From positions 1 to 26,798 of the forward strand of contig JAFTCZ010000013.1 of assembly GCA_017454425.1 (NCBI GenBank): a stretch of DNA of 26,798 bases, given 5' to 3'. This document shows, piece by piece, positions 1-6,756 of this stretch; the first letter of the stretch is position 1, and each line of letters starts with the position of its first letter. The stretch is from Clostridia bacterium (GTDB taxonomy: Bacteria; Bacillota_A; Clostridia; Christensenellales; UBA1242). The notes beneath the pieces are model-generated. The model was not told the origin of the DNA. It saw only the letters and a program-made list of their open reading frames with translations, and ran no database searches. A program made the translations under genes and the position numbers.

Positions 1-1053
1 ACCGAAGTGGGCTATGTTGGTCGAGATGTCGAAAGTATGATTCGTGACCTTGTCGAAACATCAATAAGGCTTGTAAAGGATGAAAAGTATGAAAAAGTTC
101 GTTCTCAGGCAGAAAGCGTAGCCAATACAAAAATAAGAGACATAATGTATGCAAAAGCCAAAATGACAAAATCTGAAGAGCCCGAGAATTATAAAGATGT
201 TTTGTTAAATGAGATTGCCGAACACAAACACGATGACGAAATGATAGAAATGGAAGTTGTTGATGCGCCAAAAGCCATCGAGATTATTCCGGGCAACCAA
301 GACAGTGGCATAACCGAGATGTTGTCTGGTTTTATGCCAAAACGCAAGCGAATTCGCAAAATAAGCGTAAAACAAGCCCGCAACATTATTGTTGAAGAAG
401 AAAGCTCAAAATTAATTGATATGGACGCAGTGCAAGAAGAAGGTATGCGCAGGGCCGAGCAAGAAGGCATAATCTTTATTGATGAAATTGACAAAATTGC
501 TATGTCACGCGGAAACAATAGTGGTGCTGATGTATCACGAGAAGGTGTACAAAGAGATATTTTACCTTTCGTAGAAGGTTGCACTGTCAGTACCAAATAT
601 GGTATAATAAAAACAGATTATATATTATTTATTGCAGCAGGGGCTTTTCATGTATCTAATATCGAAGACCTTATTCCTGAACTTCAAGGCAGATTTCCTG
701 TAAGGGTAGAGTTGGATAACTTGACTAGCAAAGAATTTTACAAAATTTTGTCAAAGCCAAAAAATGCAATTACAAAGCAACAAATAGAACTATTAAAAGT
801 AGATAATATTAATCTAAGTTTTGATGACGAAGCGCTTAAGCAAATTGCCGATATTGCCGAACTTGAAAATGAAAGCAACGAAAACATTGGTGCAAGGCGC
901 CTTTATACAATAATGGAAGCATTATTAGAAGAAATTAGTTTTGACGCAGGCGATGACCACCCACTTGTTGATGTTAAGGTGACAAAGCAGTTTGTTCTTA
1001 AAGTTTTGGGCTCTACTATTAAAAATTATGATATGTCAAAATATATAATGTAA
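1..1053 (+). CDS. hslU: ATP-dependent protease ATPase subunit HslU (ClpY), 3' part
   Basis: AAA+ unfoldase that feeds substrates to the HslV peptidase in the cytoplasm. The window opens in frame inside the gene with TEVGYVGRDVES, the HslU segment just after the Walker A P-loop, so the first ~90 residues including Walker A lie upstream. Visible are the intermediate (I) domain, which is charged and variable (about bases 100-400), Walker B IIFIDEIDK (bases 469-495), DVSREGVQRD, the sensor region GAFHVSNIEDLIPELQGRFP, and the sensor-2 motif ENIGARRLYT. The C-terminal tail DMSKYIM matches the conserved HslU tail that inserts into HslV, so the 3' end is intact. hslV is expected immediately upstream, outside the window. 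hisS follows after 9 bases, so the two are probably cotranscribed. Identity is very secure. Confidence 0.97.
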   Translation, partial: TEVGYVGRDVESMIRDLVETSIRLVKDEKYEKVRSQAESVANTKIRDIMYAKAKMTKSEEPENYKDVLLNEIAEHKHDDEMIEMEVVDAPKAIEIIPGNQDSGITEMLSGFMPKRKRIRKISVKQARNIIVEEESSKLIDMDAVQEEGMRRAEQEGIIFIDEIDKIAMSRGNNSGADVSREGVQRDILPFVEGCTVSTKYGIIKTDYILFIAAGAFHVSNIEDLIPELQGRFPVRVELDNLTSKEFYKILSKPKNAITKQQIELLKVDNINLSFDDEALKQIADIAELENESNENIGARRLYTIMEALLEEISFDAGDDHPLVDVKVTKQFVLKVLGSTIKNYDMSKYIM

Positions 1054-1062
1054 GAGGTATTT

Positions 1063-2343
1063 ATGGAACAAAAACCAAAAGGCACACGAGATATTTTGCC
1101 ACAAACTATTAAAAAATGGCAATTTATGGAGGATATGGCGCGCAAACTTGCCGCCGTATACAACATAAAAGAAATTCGTACTCCAACTTTTGAAAACGAA
1201 ACGCTTTACAATCGTTCGGTGGGCGCAACCAGTGACATTGTTACAAAAGAAATGTATGTTTTTAAGGACAAAGCGGGTCGAAACATGGCACTTCGCCCCG
1301 AGGGAACAGCAGGGGTTGTTCGTGCGTTTTTGGAAAATGGCATGTACAATGACGCCCAGCCAACAAAATTGTTTTATATTGCAAACAATTTTAGATACGA
1401 AAACACTCAAGCCGGCAGATATCGAGAATTTAGTCAATTTGGTGTTGAATATTTTGGCTCGGCCCAACCTATTGTTGATGCCGAAGTTGTTATTCTTGCC
1501 AATGATTATCTAAATTCGTTGGGGATAGAAAATGCACAACTGCAAATCAACAACATTGGTTGCCCAAAATGTCGTGCCGAATATAATAAAGCATTGCGTG
1601 ATTTTGCACACAAAAATAGCGATAAATTGTGCTCAGATTGTCGCAATCGTATGGATACCAACCCTTTGCGTATGCTCGATTGCAAAAACGAAGCATGCCA
1701 AAAAATCTTTTTAAGGGCACCAGTTCTTAAAGACTTTTTGTGTGAAGATTGCAAAACTCACTATGCAAAAGTTTTGTCTATGCTAGAAGAGCGAGGCATC
1801 AATTTTGTACAGAATGACAAATTGGTGCGCGGACTTGATTATTATACAAGGACTGTTTTTGAGTTTGTTGTTGAACTAGAAGGCAAGCCTATCACAATTT
1901 GTGGCGGCGGTAGATATGATGGTTTGGTTAATGAAATTGGCAAAGTAGATGTGCCTGCATGCGGCTTTGGTTGTGGCCTTGATAGGATAGTTTATTTTGT
2001 TGATGAAACAAAAATGGCAAAAGATGACCTTGTTTATATTGCAAACACACAAGATATAACACAAGAGCAAGCCTATCAAGTAGCAGATATTTTAAGAAAT
2101 GCTGGTATAACAACAGAGATTAATTTGACTGATAGGTCATTTAAGGCACAAATGAAGTATGCAGACAAAATTGGGGCAAACAAAGTTATTATTTTGGGCC
2201 AAAATGAGATAGAAACGGGTGTTTTTGTTGTTAAAAACCTAAGATTGGGCAGCGAATGCAGTGTTAATGCTTGTGATTTAATCAAATATCTCAAAATTGA
2301 CAGCGAAGATATTAAAAAAATAACAAAAACTTATAAAGATTAG
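1063..2343 (+). CDS. hisS: Histidine--tRNA ligase (HisRS)
   Basis: Class II aminoacyl-tRNA synthetase charging tRNA-His. The 426-residue length is normal. The N-terminus KPKGTRDILP, motif 2 region FRYENTQAGRYREFSQFG, the histidine-specific signature LVRGLDYYTRTVFE, the GGGRYDGL segment and motif 3 (CGFGCGLDR) are all present. They are followed by the C-terminal anticodon-binding domain from about residue 320. The insertion domain between motifs 2 and 3 carries several Cys pairs (GCPKCR, CSDCR, CKNEACQ, CEDC), as in many Firmicute HisRS proteins, which may bind a metal. The ATG is preceded by a GAGGT ribosome-binding site with short spacing, directly after the hslU stop. No T-box leader is possible in the 9-base gap. 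No terminator hairpin follows. Confidence 0.98.
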   Translation: MEQKPKGTRDILPQTIKKWQFMEDMARKLAAVYNIKEIRTPTFENETLYNRSVGATSDIVTKEMYVFKDKAGRNMALRPEGTAGVVRAFLENGMYNDAQPTKLFYIANNFRYENTQAGRYREFSQFGVEYFGSAQPIVDAEVVILANDYLNSLGIENAQLQINNIGCPKCRAEYNKALRDFAHKNSDKLCSDCRNRMDTNPLRMLDCKNEACQKIFLRAPVLKDFLCEDCKTHYAKVLSMLEERGINFVQNDKLVRGLDYYTRTVFEFVVELEGKPITICGGGRYDGLVNEIGKVDVPACGFGCGLDRIVYFVDETKMAKDDLVYIANTQDITQEQAYQVADILRNAGITTEINLTDRSFKAQMKYADKIGANKVIILGQNEIETGVFVVKNLRLGSECSVNACDLIKYLKIDSEDIKKITKTYKD

Positions 2344-2344
2344 T

Positions 2345-2371
2345 TTGCTTTTTGGAAAAATTTGATATAAT
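2345..2371 (+). promoter_or_regulatory. Sigma-A type promoter for trxA
   Basis: An extended -10 element (TG-N-TATAAT; hexamer 2366-2371) lies just after the hisS stop codon. A partial -35 (TTGCTT, 2345-2350) sits only 15 bases upstream, so activity probably depends on the extended -10. It is placed about 27 bases ahead of the trxA start codon. Confidence 0.6.
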
Positions 2372-2398
2372 AGTTTTATAATATAAAGGAGAAAAACA

Positions 2399-2722
2399 AT
2401 GGCGGAGATACAACATATCACAAAAGATAATTTTAATGAATTGGTTATTGATTCAAAAAAGCCCGTACTTGTAGACTTTTTTGCCACATGGTGTGGTCCT
2501 TGCAAAATGCTTGCACCAATATTAGAACAAGTTGCCGAAGAAATGGACGGTAAAGTTATTGTTGCAAAATTGGATATTGATGAGTGCATGGAACTTGCAC
2601 AAGAGTATGGCATTATGTCTGTACCTACTATGATTTTGTTCAAAGATGGTGCAGAAGTTAGCCGAAATATTGGTTTTAGGGGCAAACCACAAATTATTGA
2701 TATGATTAATTCAAAAATATAA
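2399..2722 (+). CDS. trxA: Thioredoxin
   Basis: Small cytoplasmic disulfide reductase that receives electrons from thioredoxin reductase. The 107-residue length is typical. The redox-active motif WCGPC is at residues 31-35, preceded by LVDFFATW and followed by KMLAPILEQ, and the cis-Pro segment VPTMILF is present. The start ATG follows an AAGGAG ribosome-binding site at good spacing. The gene has its own promoter and a downstream terminator, so it is monocistronic. Nothing unusual is seen apart from the lack of a neighbouring thioredoxin reductase gene. Confidence 0.97.
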   Translation: MAEIQHITKDNFNELVIDSKKPVLVDFFATWCGPCKMLAPILEQVAEEMDGKVIVAKLDIDECMELAQEYGIMSVPTMILFKDGAEVSRNIGFRGKPQIIDMINSKI

Positions 2723-2725
2723 AAT

Positions 2726-2750
2726 AAAGAGTAAAAATACTCTTTTTTAT
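2726..2750 (+). terminator. Rho-independent terminator after trxA
   Basis: A hairpin with an 8-bp perfect stem (2726-2733 with 2738-2745) and an AAAA loop is followed by a T-rich tract continuing to about 2758. It starts four bases after the trxA stop. Confidence 0.85.
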
Positions 2751-2768
2751 TTTTTATTATTTTGGGTG

Positions 2769-2797
2769 TTTACAAAATAGAGGTTATGTGTTATAAT
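2769..2797 (+). promoter_or_regulatory. Strong sigma-A type promoter for the cysteine desulfurase operon
   Basis: TTTACA (2769-2774), a 17-base spacer and an extended -10 TGT-TATAAT (hexamer 2792-2797). The expected transcript start is near 2804, leaving a leader of about 50 bases. I see no clear operator or hairpin in that leader, and there is no adjacent iscR-like regulator gene. Confidence 0.8.
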
Positions 2798-2855
2798 TAA
2801 ACAACAAAATATTATGGTATTTTGAGATTAAATTTCCAGCAAATAGGAGAGTTAT

Positions 2856-4031
2856 ATGAACAAAATTTATTTAGATAACGCTGCAACAACACCAATCTCT
2901 AGCGAAGTTCTTAATGAAATGATGCCTTATCTTACAATGGGATATGGCAACCCAAGTTCGGTACACGCATTTGGAAGAGAGGCAAAGCACGCGTTAGATG
3001 TCGCACGCGCACGAATTGCAAAAAGCATAGGTTGTGACCCTAGTGAAATATACTTTACAAGCGGTGCCACCGAGTCAAACAACTGGGCTCTTTATGGTAT
3101 TGCAGAAGCAAACAGTGCTCGTGGAAAGCACATAATAACAAGTAAAATAGAGCACCCAAGCATATTAAATATGTGCAAACGCCTAGAAACAATGGGATAT
3201 AGGGTAACATATCTTGATGTTGATAGTCAGGGCTTTGTAAGGCTTGACCAATTGATTCACAATTTGGATAGTGACACAATTTTGGTTAGCATAATGACAG
3301 CAAACAACGAAGTAGGCACAATTCAAAACTTGCAAGCAATTGCAAACATTGTTGGTGAAAAGGGCATTATTTTCCACACAGATGCCACACAAGCTGTTGG
3401 TGCGTTAAATCTTAATGTTCATGAGATGGGCATAGATGCATTAAGTTTAAGTGGGCACAAAATTAATGGGCCAAAGGGTGTTGGTGCATTGTATGTGCGA
3501 AAAGGTGTCAAAATTGCCCCATTTATGCTTGGCGGTGACCAAGAATATGGTTTGCGCGCTGGCACAAGTAATGTTGCGGGCATTGTTGGGCTTGGAAAGG
3601 CTGTTGAGATAGCAACTCGTGATATTATCACAAACAACAAAAAAATTCGTCAACTTCGTGATTATTTGATTTCTCAAATCACAAAAAACATTGATATGTG
3701 TTATCTAAATGGTCACCCAATTCAAAGATTGTCAAATAATGTAAACATTTCATTTGGAATGGTAGATGGTGAAAGTGTTATGATGTTGTTAGACTTGCAG
3801 GGTATTTGCGTATCTACTGGCTCTGCTTGTTCAGTAGGTTCTATCGAGCCAAGCCATGTTTTGCAAGCAATGGGACTATCAAATGACCTAGTTTCGGGCG
3901 CAGTAAGATTTACTTTGTCAAAATCAACTACAAAAGAAGAATTAGATATTGTGGTTGAGGCTCTTACAAAAATTGTGCAAAAATTAAGACAAATGTCTCC
4001 AATTGCAAAAAGCCAAGTTGGTACATTATAA
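2856..4031 (+). CDS. Cysteine desulfurase (NifS/IscS family)
   Basis: PLP enzyme that removes sulfur from L-cysteine as an enzyme-bound persulfide for Fe-S cluster assembly or tRNA thiolation. The 391-residue length fits the family. Visible are the N-terminal YLDNAATTP, GNPSSVHAFG, the ATESNN segment, the PLP lysine in SGHK (Lys202), the RAGTSN motif, and the catalytic persulfide cysteine in STGSACSVG (Cys325) on the mobile loop. The long loop with SIEPSHVL is as in IscS/NifS type enzymes. The start ATG follows AGGAG. An IscU-like gene follows after 17 bases, so the pair is a two-gene operon. Because the partner scaffold is highly atypical, the actual sulfur acceptor is uncertain; Fe-S assembly is the default and tRNA thiolation is an alternative. 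No iscR, iscA, mnmA or thiI is present here. Confidence 0.95.
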   Translation: MNKIYLDNAATTPISSEVLNEMMPYLTMGYGNPSSVHAFGREAKHALDVARARIAKSIGCDPSEIYFTSGATESNNWALYGIAEANSARGKHIITSKIEHPSILNMCKRLETMGYRVTYLDVDSQGFVRLDQLIHNLDSDTILVSIMTANNEVGTIQNLQAIANIVGEKGIIFHTDATQAVGALNLNVHEMGIDALSLSGHKINGPKGVGALYVRKGVKIAPFMLGGDQEYGLRAGTSNVAGIVGLGKAVEIATRDIITNNKKIRQLRDYLISQITKNIDMCYLNGHPIQRLSNNVNISFGMVDGESVMMLLDLQGICVSTGSACSVGSIEPSHVLQAMGLSNDLVSGAVRFTLSKSTTKEELDIVVEALTKIVQKLRQMSPIAKSQVGTL

Positions 4032-4048
4032 TAGGGAGGTAGTATAAT

Positions 4049-4432
4049 ATGTATAACGAAAAAATAGTACAAATCTTCCAAAACCCAACTAATGTTGGTG
4101 TTTTGCAAGGACACAACGCCCAGGGCACAACAACCAATAGTAGGACAAACGAGATTATAAGACTTTATTTGCTTATTAATGACAACAAAGTTCAAGAGGC
4201 AAAATTTAAGGCATTTGGTGGTGTAAATTGCATTGCAATGTGTTCGGTCGTATGTGATATTTTGATGGGAAAAAGTATTGAAGCAATAGAAAACATTGAT
4301 GTTATTGATTTTGCAAGAGCATTAGGCCAATTGCCAGACAATAGCGGAGATTTGATTGCACAGATAAGACAAACAATTGCTTTGGCTGTTGCCGATTATT
4401 ATAAAAGATTGGCAAAAGAACAGAAAAAATAA
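4049..4432 (+). CDS. IscU/NifU N-terminal-like protein lacking canonical ligand cysteines
   Basis: Member of the IscU scaffold fold by overall alignment: the N-terminus YNEKIVQIFQNPTNVGVL matches IscU, followed by the IIRLYL strand, KFKAFGG, ILMGKSIEAIENI, and ALGQLP, and the length (127 residues) is normal. The three canonical cluster ligands are absent: the NPVCGD position reads NSRTNE (Cys to Thr33, Asp to Glu35), the FGCG position reads FGG (Gly58), and the VHCS position reads DNSGD. Instead Cys61, Cys65 and Cys69 form a CX3CX3C pattern predicted to lie along one helix face. It follows a cysteine desulfurase gene in the same operon and has an AGGGAGGT ribosome-binding site. It may be a sulfur acceptor, an assembly factor or a scaffold with relocated ligands; the reading frame is intact, so it is not a pseudogene by inspection. 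No gene symbol is given because canonical IscU function is doubtful. Confidence 0.85.
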   Translation: MYNEKIVQIFQNPTNVGVLQGHNAQGTTTNSRTNEIIRLYLLINDNKVQEAKFKAFGGVNCIAMCSVVCDILMGKSIEAIENIDVIDFARALGQLPDNSGDLIAQIRQTIALAVADYYKRLAKEQKK

Positions 4433-4461
4433 AAAATAGCCTGAATTTGCAGGCTATTTTT
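4432..4461 (+). terminator. Rho-independent terminator after the desulfurase operon
   Basis: A 12-bp perfect stem (4432-4443 with 4450-4461) has a 6-base loop. Its A-rich left base and T-run right base make it look able to work in both directions. It overlaps the last base of the preceding stop codon. Confidence 0.9.
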
Positions 4462-4523
4462 ACATTTATTTACAATTATTATGTCCCAATTTTTGCACAC
4501 AATAATGCTAGGAGGTGAGCATT

Positions 4524-4658
4524 ATGAGATGTGATTTGCTACTTGGATTGATGCTTGGTGCCGTGGCCGGCATGGCACTAGTAGAGTTTTGCAAACCTGT
4601 CAAAGATGTGGTTGAGCAAGGTAAAGAAAAAATTAAGCAAACAGTACAAAAAATGTAA
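4524..4658 (+). CDS. Small single-span membrane protein (44 residues), YtxH-like layout
   Basis: A short reading frame has a near-perfect ribosome-binding site (AGGAGG, 4510-4515) 8 bases before its ATG. The protein starts MRCDLLLGLMLGAVAGMA, a glycine/leucine-rich hydrophobic stretch suited to one membrane span. A basic/acidic amphipathic tail rich in Lys, Val and Gln follows (KPVKDVVEQGKEKIKQ). This resembles very small YtxH-type proteins, but the family assignment is by layout only. It is flanked by a terminator on each side and is therefore its own transcription unit; I could not find a convincing promoter in the 60 bases upstream. Function is unknown. The strong ribosome-binding site and the terminator right after the stop argue that it is a real gene. 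Confidence 0.75.
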   Translation: MRCDLLLGLMLGAVAGMALVEFCKPVKDVVEQGKEKIKQTVQKM

Positions 4659-4661
4659 TTA

Positions 4662-4685
4662 AGAGGGACAATCCCTCTATTTTTT
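4662..4685 (+). terminator. Rho-independent terminator after the 44-residue gene
   Basis: A 7-bp perfect stem (AGAGGGA 4662-4668 with TCCCTCT 4672-4678) has a CAA loop and is followed by ATTTTTT. It begins four bases after the small gene's stop codon. Confidence 0.85.
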
Positions 4686-4721
4686 GTTGTAACTAAAATA
4701 TGTTAAAGTGTTGTGTTTTAG

Positions 4722-4750
4722 TTGCTAAAACTTTGTTGATATGATATATT
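4722..4750 (+). promoter_or_regulatory. Promoter for ruvX and the DUF1292 gene
   Basis: TTGCTA (4722-4727), a 17-base spacer and an extended -10 (TGA-TATATT; hexamer 4745-4750), 27 bases before the ruvX start. Confidence 0.6.
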
Positions 4751-4777
4751 ATACTAACAAATCTAGGGGAGTATACT

Positions 4778-5191
4778 ATGCCAAGAAAGATGGGGTTAGA
4801 TTTAGGAGATGTCAATATTGGTATCGCTTTTAGTGACCCGCTGTGCATGTTTGCTAGTGGTTTTGAAAACTATCGCAGACGACAACTTGAATTAGATTTG
4901 GACTATATTGTTGGTTTGATACAGCAAAAAGATGTAGATACTATTGTTGTTGGTTTACCGCTTAATATGGATGGCACAAAAGGTGAAAGGGTAGAAAAAA
5001 CTTATGCTTTTTGTGCCGAGCTTGCAAAAAAGACCAATGTGCCAATCGAATATGTTGACGAGAGGCTAACAACCGTTTCGGCCCAAAAATTGCTTATTTC
5101 TGCTGATGTACGCCGAGAAAAACGAAAAACAGTAGTAGATAAAATTGCCGCTAGTATCATTTTGCAAAGTTATTTGGACAAAAAAATTTAA
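4778..5191 (+). CDS. ruvX: Putative pre-16S rRNA nuclease / Holliday junction resolvase-like protein (RuvX/YqgF)
   Basis: RNase H-like fold protein, 137 residues, of the YqgF family, implicated in processing the 5' end of 16S rRNA. The family signatures are intact: MGLDLGDVNIG at the N-terminus, VVGLPLNMDG, DERLTT and the C-terminal DKIAASIILQSYLD. The acidic residues expected at the active site are Asp8, Glu95 and Asp121. In Firmicutes this gene usually lies between the IreB-family gene and a DUF1292 gene after alaS; only the DUF1292 partner is here, 12 bases downstream, and alaS/ireB are absent from the upstream side. The ATG follows a GGGGAG ribosome-binding site. Confidence 0.94.
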   Translation: MPRKMGLDLGDVNIGIAFSDPLCMFASGFENYRRRQLELDLDYIVGLIQQKDVDTIVVGLPLNMDGTKGERVEKTYAFCAELAKKTNVPIEYVDERLTTVSAQKLLISADVRREKRKTVVDKIAASIILQSYLDKKI

Positions 5192-5203
5192 GGAGTATAT
5201 ATT

Positions 5204-5563
5204 ATGAGTGAAAAAATAGAAACCGACCCAATTCGTCGCCTTTTGGACCCAAAAGATAACGAGCCTATTGTTTTGTATGACGAAAATGACAATCAAGTAG
5301 AATTTGAGCAAATTGCACTTATTCCGCTAGAGGACAAGTTGTATGCCATACTTAAGCCAGCAAAAAAGATGGAAGGTGTTGCTGATGACGAGGCAATAGT
5401 CTTTAGTTTTCAAGAAGACGAAGAGCAAGCACCAATTTTGGTGGTAGAAGAAAGTGACAAGATTATTGACGAAGTATTTGATGTATACAACAAATTACTT
5501 GATGAAGAAGAGAAAAAACAAAAACAATCAAAATCTGACAAAAAATCAAAAAAAGCTGAATAA
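5204..5563 (+). CDS. DUF1292 family protein (YrzB-like)
   Basis: Acidic 119-residue cytoplasmic protein of unknown function. The central part (DNEPIVLYDENDNQVEFEQI, LIPLEDKLYAILKP, then FSFQEDE) is the DUF1292 pattern of short beta-strands beginning with a conserved acidic segment. The N-terminal ~15 residues and a C-terminal tail of alternating Glu and Lys (from about residue 100) are additions; the core family is usually nearer 90 residues. Position straight after ruvX, 12 bases apart and in the same transcription unit, is the family's standard location in Firmicutes and supports the call. The tail is low-complexity and probably disordered. Confidence 0.88.
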   Translation: MSEKIETDPIRRLLDPKDNEPIVLYDENDNQVEFEQIALIPLEDKLYAILKPAKKMEGVADDEAIVFSFQEDEEQAPILVVEESDKIIDEVFDVYNKLLDEEEKKQKQSKSDKKSKKAE

Positions 5564-5597
5564 AACACCATTAATTTGATAATGTTTACAAACAAAT

Positions 5598-5627
5598 AGG
5601 GCTAATTAGCCTTTTTTGTTTTTTTTG
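5598..5627 (+). terminator. Probable terminator after the DUF1292 gene
   Basis: A short stem around the palindrome GGCTAATTAGCC (5598-5603 pairing with 5608-5613, one G-U pair) is followed by TTTTTT, G and another T-run. The stem is weak but the T tract is long. Confidence 0.65.
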
Positions 5628-5662
5628 TTGATAAAACAAAAGCAAAAAAATTAAAATTCCAC

Positions 5663-5691
5663 TTGATTTTAGTTATTTATTGTGCTATTAT
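5663..5691 (+). promoter_or_regulatory. Promoter for rpsB-tsf
   Basis: TTGATT (5663-5668), a 17-base spacer and an extended -10 (TGC-TATTAT; hexamer 5686-5691). It predicts a transcript starting near 5698 and thus a leader of roughly 110 bases before rpsB. Confidence 0.7.
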
Positions 5692-5724
5692 TGTTTTTGT
5701 TGAAATACACACCTAGTGCTATTG

Positions 5725-5759
5725 CAATGTCGTTGCCTACAAAATTGTAGGTTACATTG
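5725..5759 (+). promoter_or_regulatory. Structured 5' leader of rpsB, candidate autoregulatory element
   Basis: The leader contains a two-part hairpin. The outer stem is CAATGT (5725-5730) with ACATTG (5754-5759). An asymmetric internal loop of 5 and 2 bases follows, then an inner stem CCTACA (5736-5741) with TGTAGG (5746-5751) closed by an AAAT loop. An AACGCGTT palindrome follows (5768-5775) before two purine-rich stretches, the second of which (AAGGAG, 5793-5798) is the likely ribosome-binding site, 12 bases from the ATG. Ribosomal protein operons are often controlled by the protein binding its own leader. Whether S2 does so here is inference. Confidence 0.5.
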
Positions 5760-5810
5760 TGAGTTTTAACGCGTTAGGGAGGAATAAAAACGAAGGAGAA
5801 TATAATTAAA

Positions 5811-6740
5811 ATGGCTATTTCAATTAAACAATTATTGGAAGCTGGAGTTCAATTTGGACACCCAACTAGACAATGGAACCCAAAGATGAAGCAATACATC
5901 TTTGTTGCTCGCAATGACACACACATCATTGACCTCGAGCAAACTGTTGTTTTGGCAGAAAAGGCATACAACTATGTCCGTGATATGGCTGCTCAAGGCA
6001 AAACCGTGCTTTTTGTGGGCACAAAAAAGCAAGCATGTGATGCAATTAAAGAAGAAGCAGAGCGTTGTGGAATGTACTATGTAAACACTCGTTGGCTTGG
6101 TGGTACACTTACAAACTTTAAGACTATTCGTTCTCGTATTGATCATATGAACAAGCTTAATCAAATGGAAAAATCTGGTGAGTTTGACCTTTTCCCTAAA
6201 AAGGAAGTATTAAAAATGCGTGCAGAACGCGACAAACTAGAGAAGAACTTGCTTGGAATAAAAGACATGACAAGTCTTCCTGGTATGTTGTTTGTTGTAG
6301 ACCTTAAGAAAGAAAGTATTGCAGTAAAAGAAGCAAGAATGCTTGGTATTCCGGTTGTTGGTCTTGTTGACACAAACTGTGACCCAGAACTTGTTGATGT
6401 TGTAATTCCTGGTAACGATGATGCTATTCGTTCTGTTAAATTGATTGCTGGTATGGTGGCAGACGCTATTCTTGAGGCAAAGAATGGCGTAAGCATGGCC
6501 GAGGCTAATGCTGACGAGCAACAACAAGTTGCAACTGCCGCAAACGAGGCTGTGGCAGAAGAACCTGCTGCAACACCAACAAAAAAGGTGTTTAAGAAAG
6601 CAGAAGAAACAGTAGAAACAAAAAAAGAAGTTGCACCAAAAGCCGAAAAGGCAGAAAAAGCAGAGAAACCTGCAAAGAAAGAAAAACCTGCTACTGAAAA
6701 GAAAACAACAAAAAAGCCTGCAAAAGCAGACAATGAATAA
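5811..6740 (+). CDS. rpsB: 30S ribosomal protein S2 with extended C-terminal tail
   Basis: Small-subunit ribosomal protein. Residues 1 to ~225 are a standard S2: the opening [21 protein letters not shown], the IIDLEQTV segment, [29 protein letters not shown], and [26 protein letters not shown] are all conserved. Beyond about residue 230 there is a roughly 75-residue tail rich in Ala, Glu, Lys and Pro (bases about 6500-6737), so the protein is 309 residues instead of the usual 230-260. The tail is of low complexity and probably disordered. The ATG is fixed by the conserved N-terminus. tsf follows 16 bases later in the same transcript. Confidence 0.98.
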   Translation: MAISIKQLLEAGVQFGHPTRQWNPKMKQYIFVARNDTHIIDLEQTVVLAEKAYNYVRDMAAQGKTVLFVGTKKQACDAIKEEAERCGMYYVNTRWLGGTLTNFKTIRSRIDHMNKLNQMEKSGEFDLFPKKEVLKMRAERDKLEKNLLGIKDMTSLPGMLFVVDLKKESIAVKEARMLGIPVVGLVDTNCDPELVDVVIPGNDDAIRSVKLIAGMVADAILEAKNGVSMAEANADEQQQVATAANEAVAEEPAATPTKKVFKKAEETVETKKEVAPKAEKAEKAEKPAKKEKPATEKKTTKKPAKADNE

Positions 6741-6756
6741 AAATTTGGAGGAAATT

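Noticed and set aside
6161..6733. 190-codon open frame on the minus strand opposite rpsB
   Set aside because: It is the Ser/Phe/Ala-rich mirror of the rpsB low-complexity tail and body, with no ribosome-binding site or family pattern; rpsB itself is certain.
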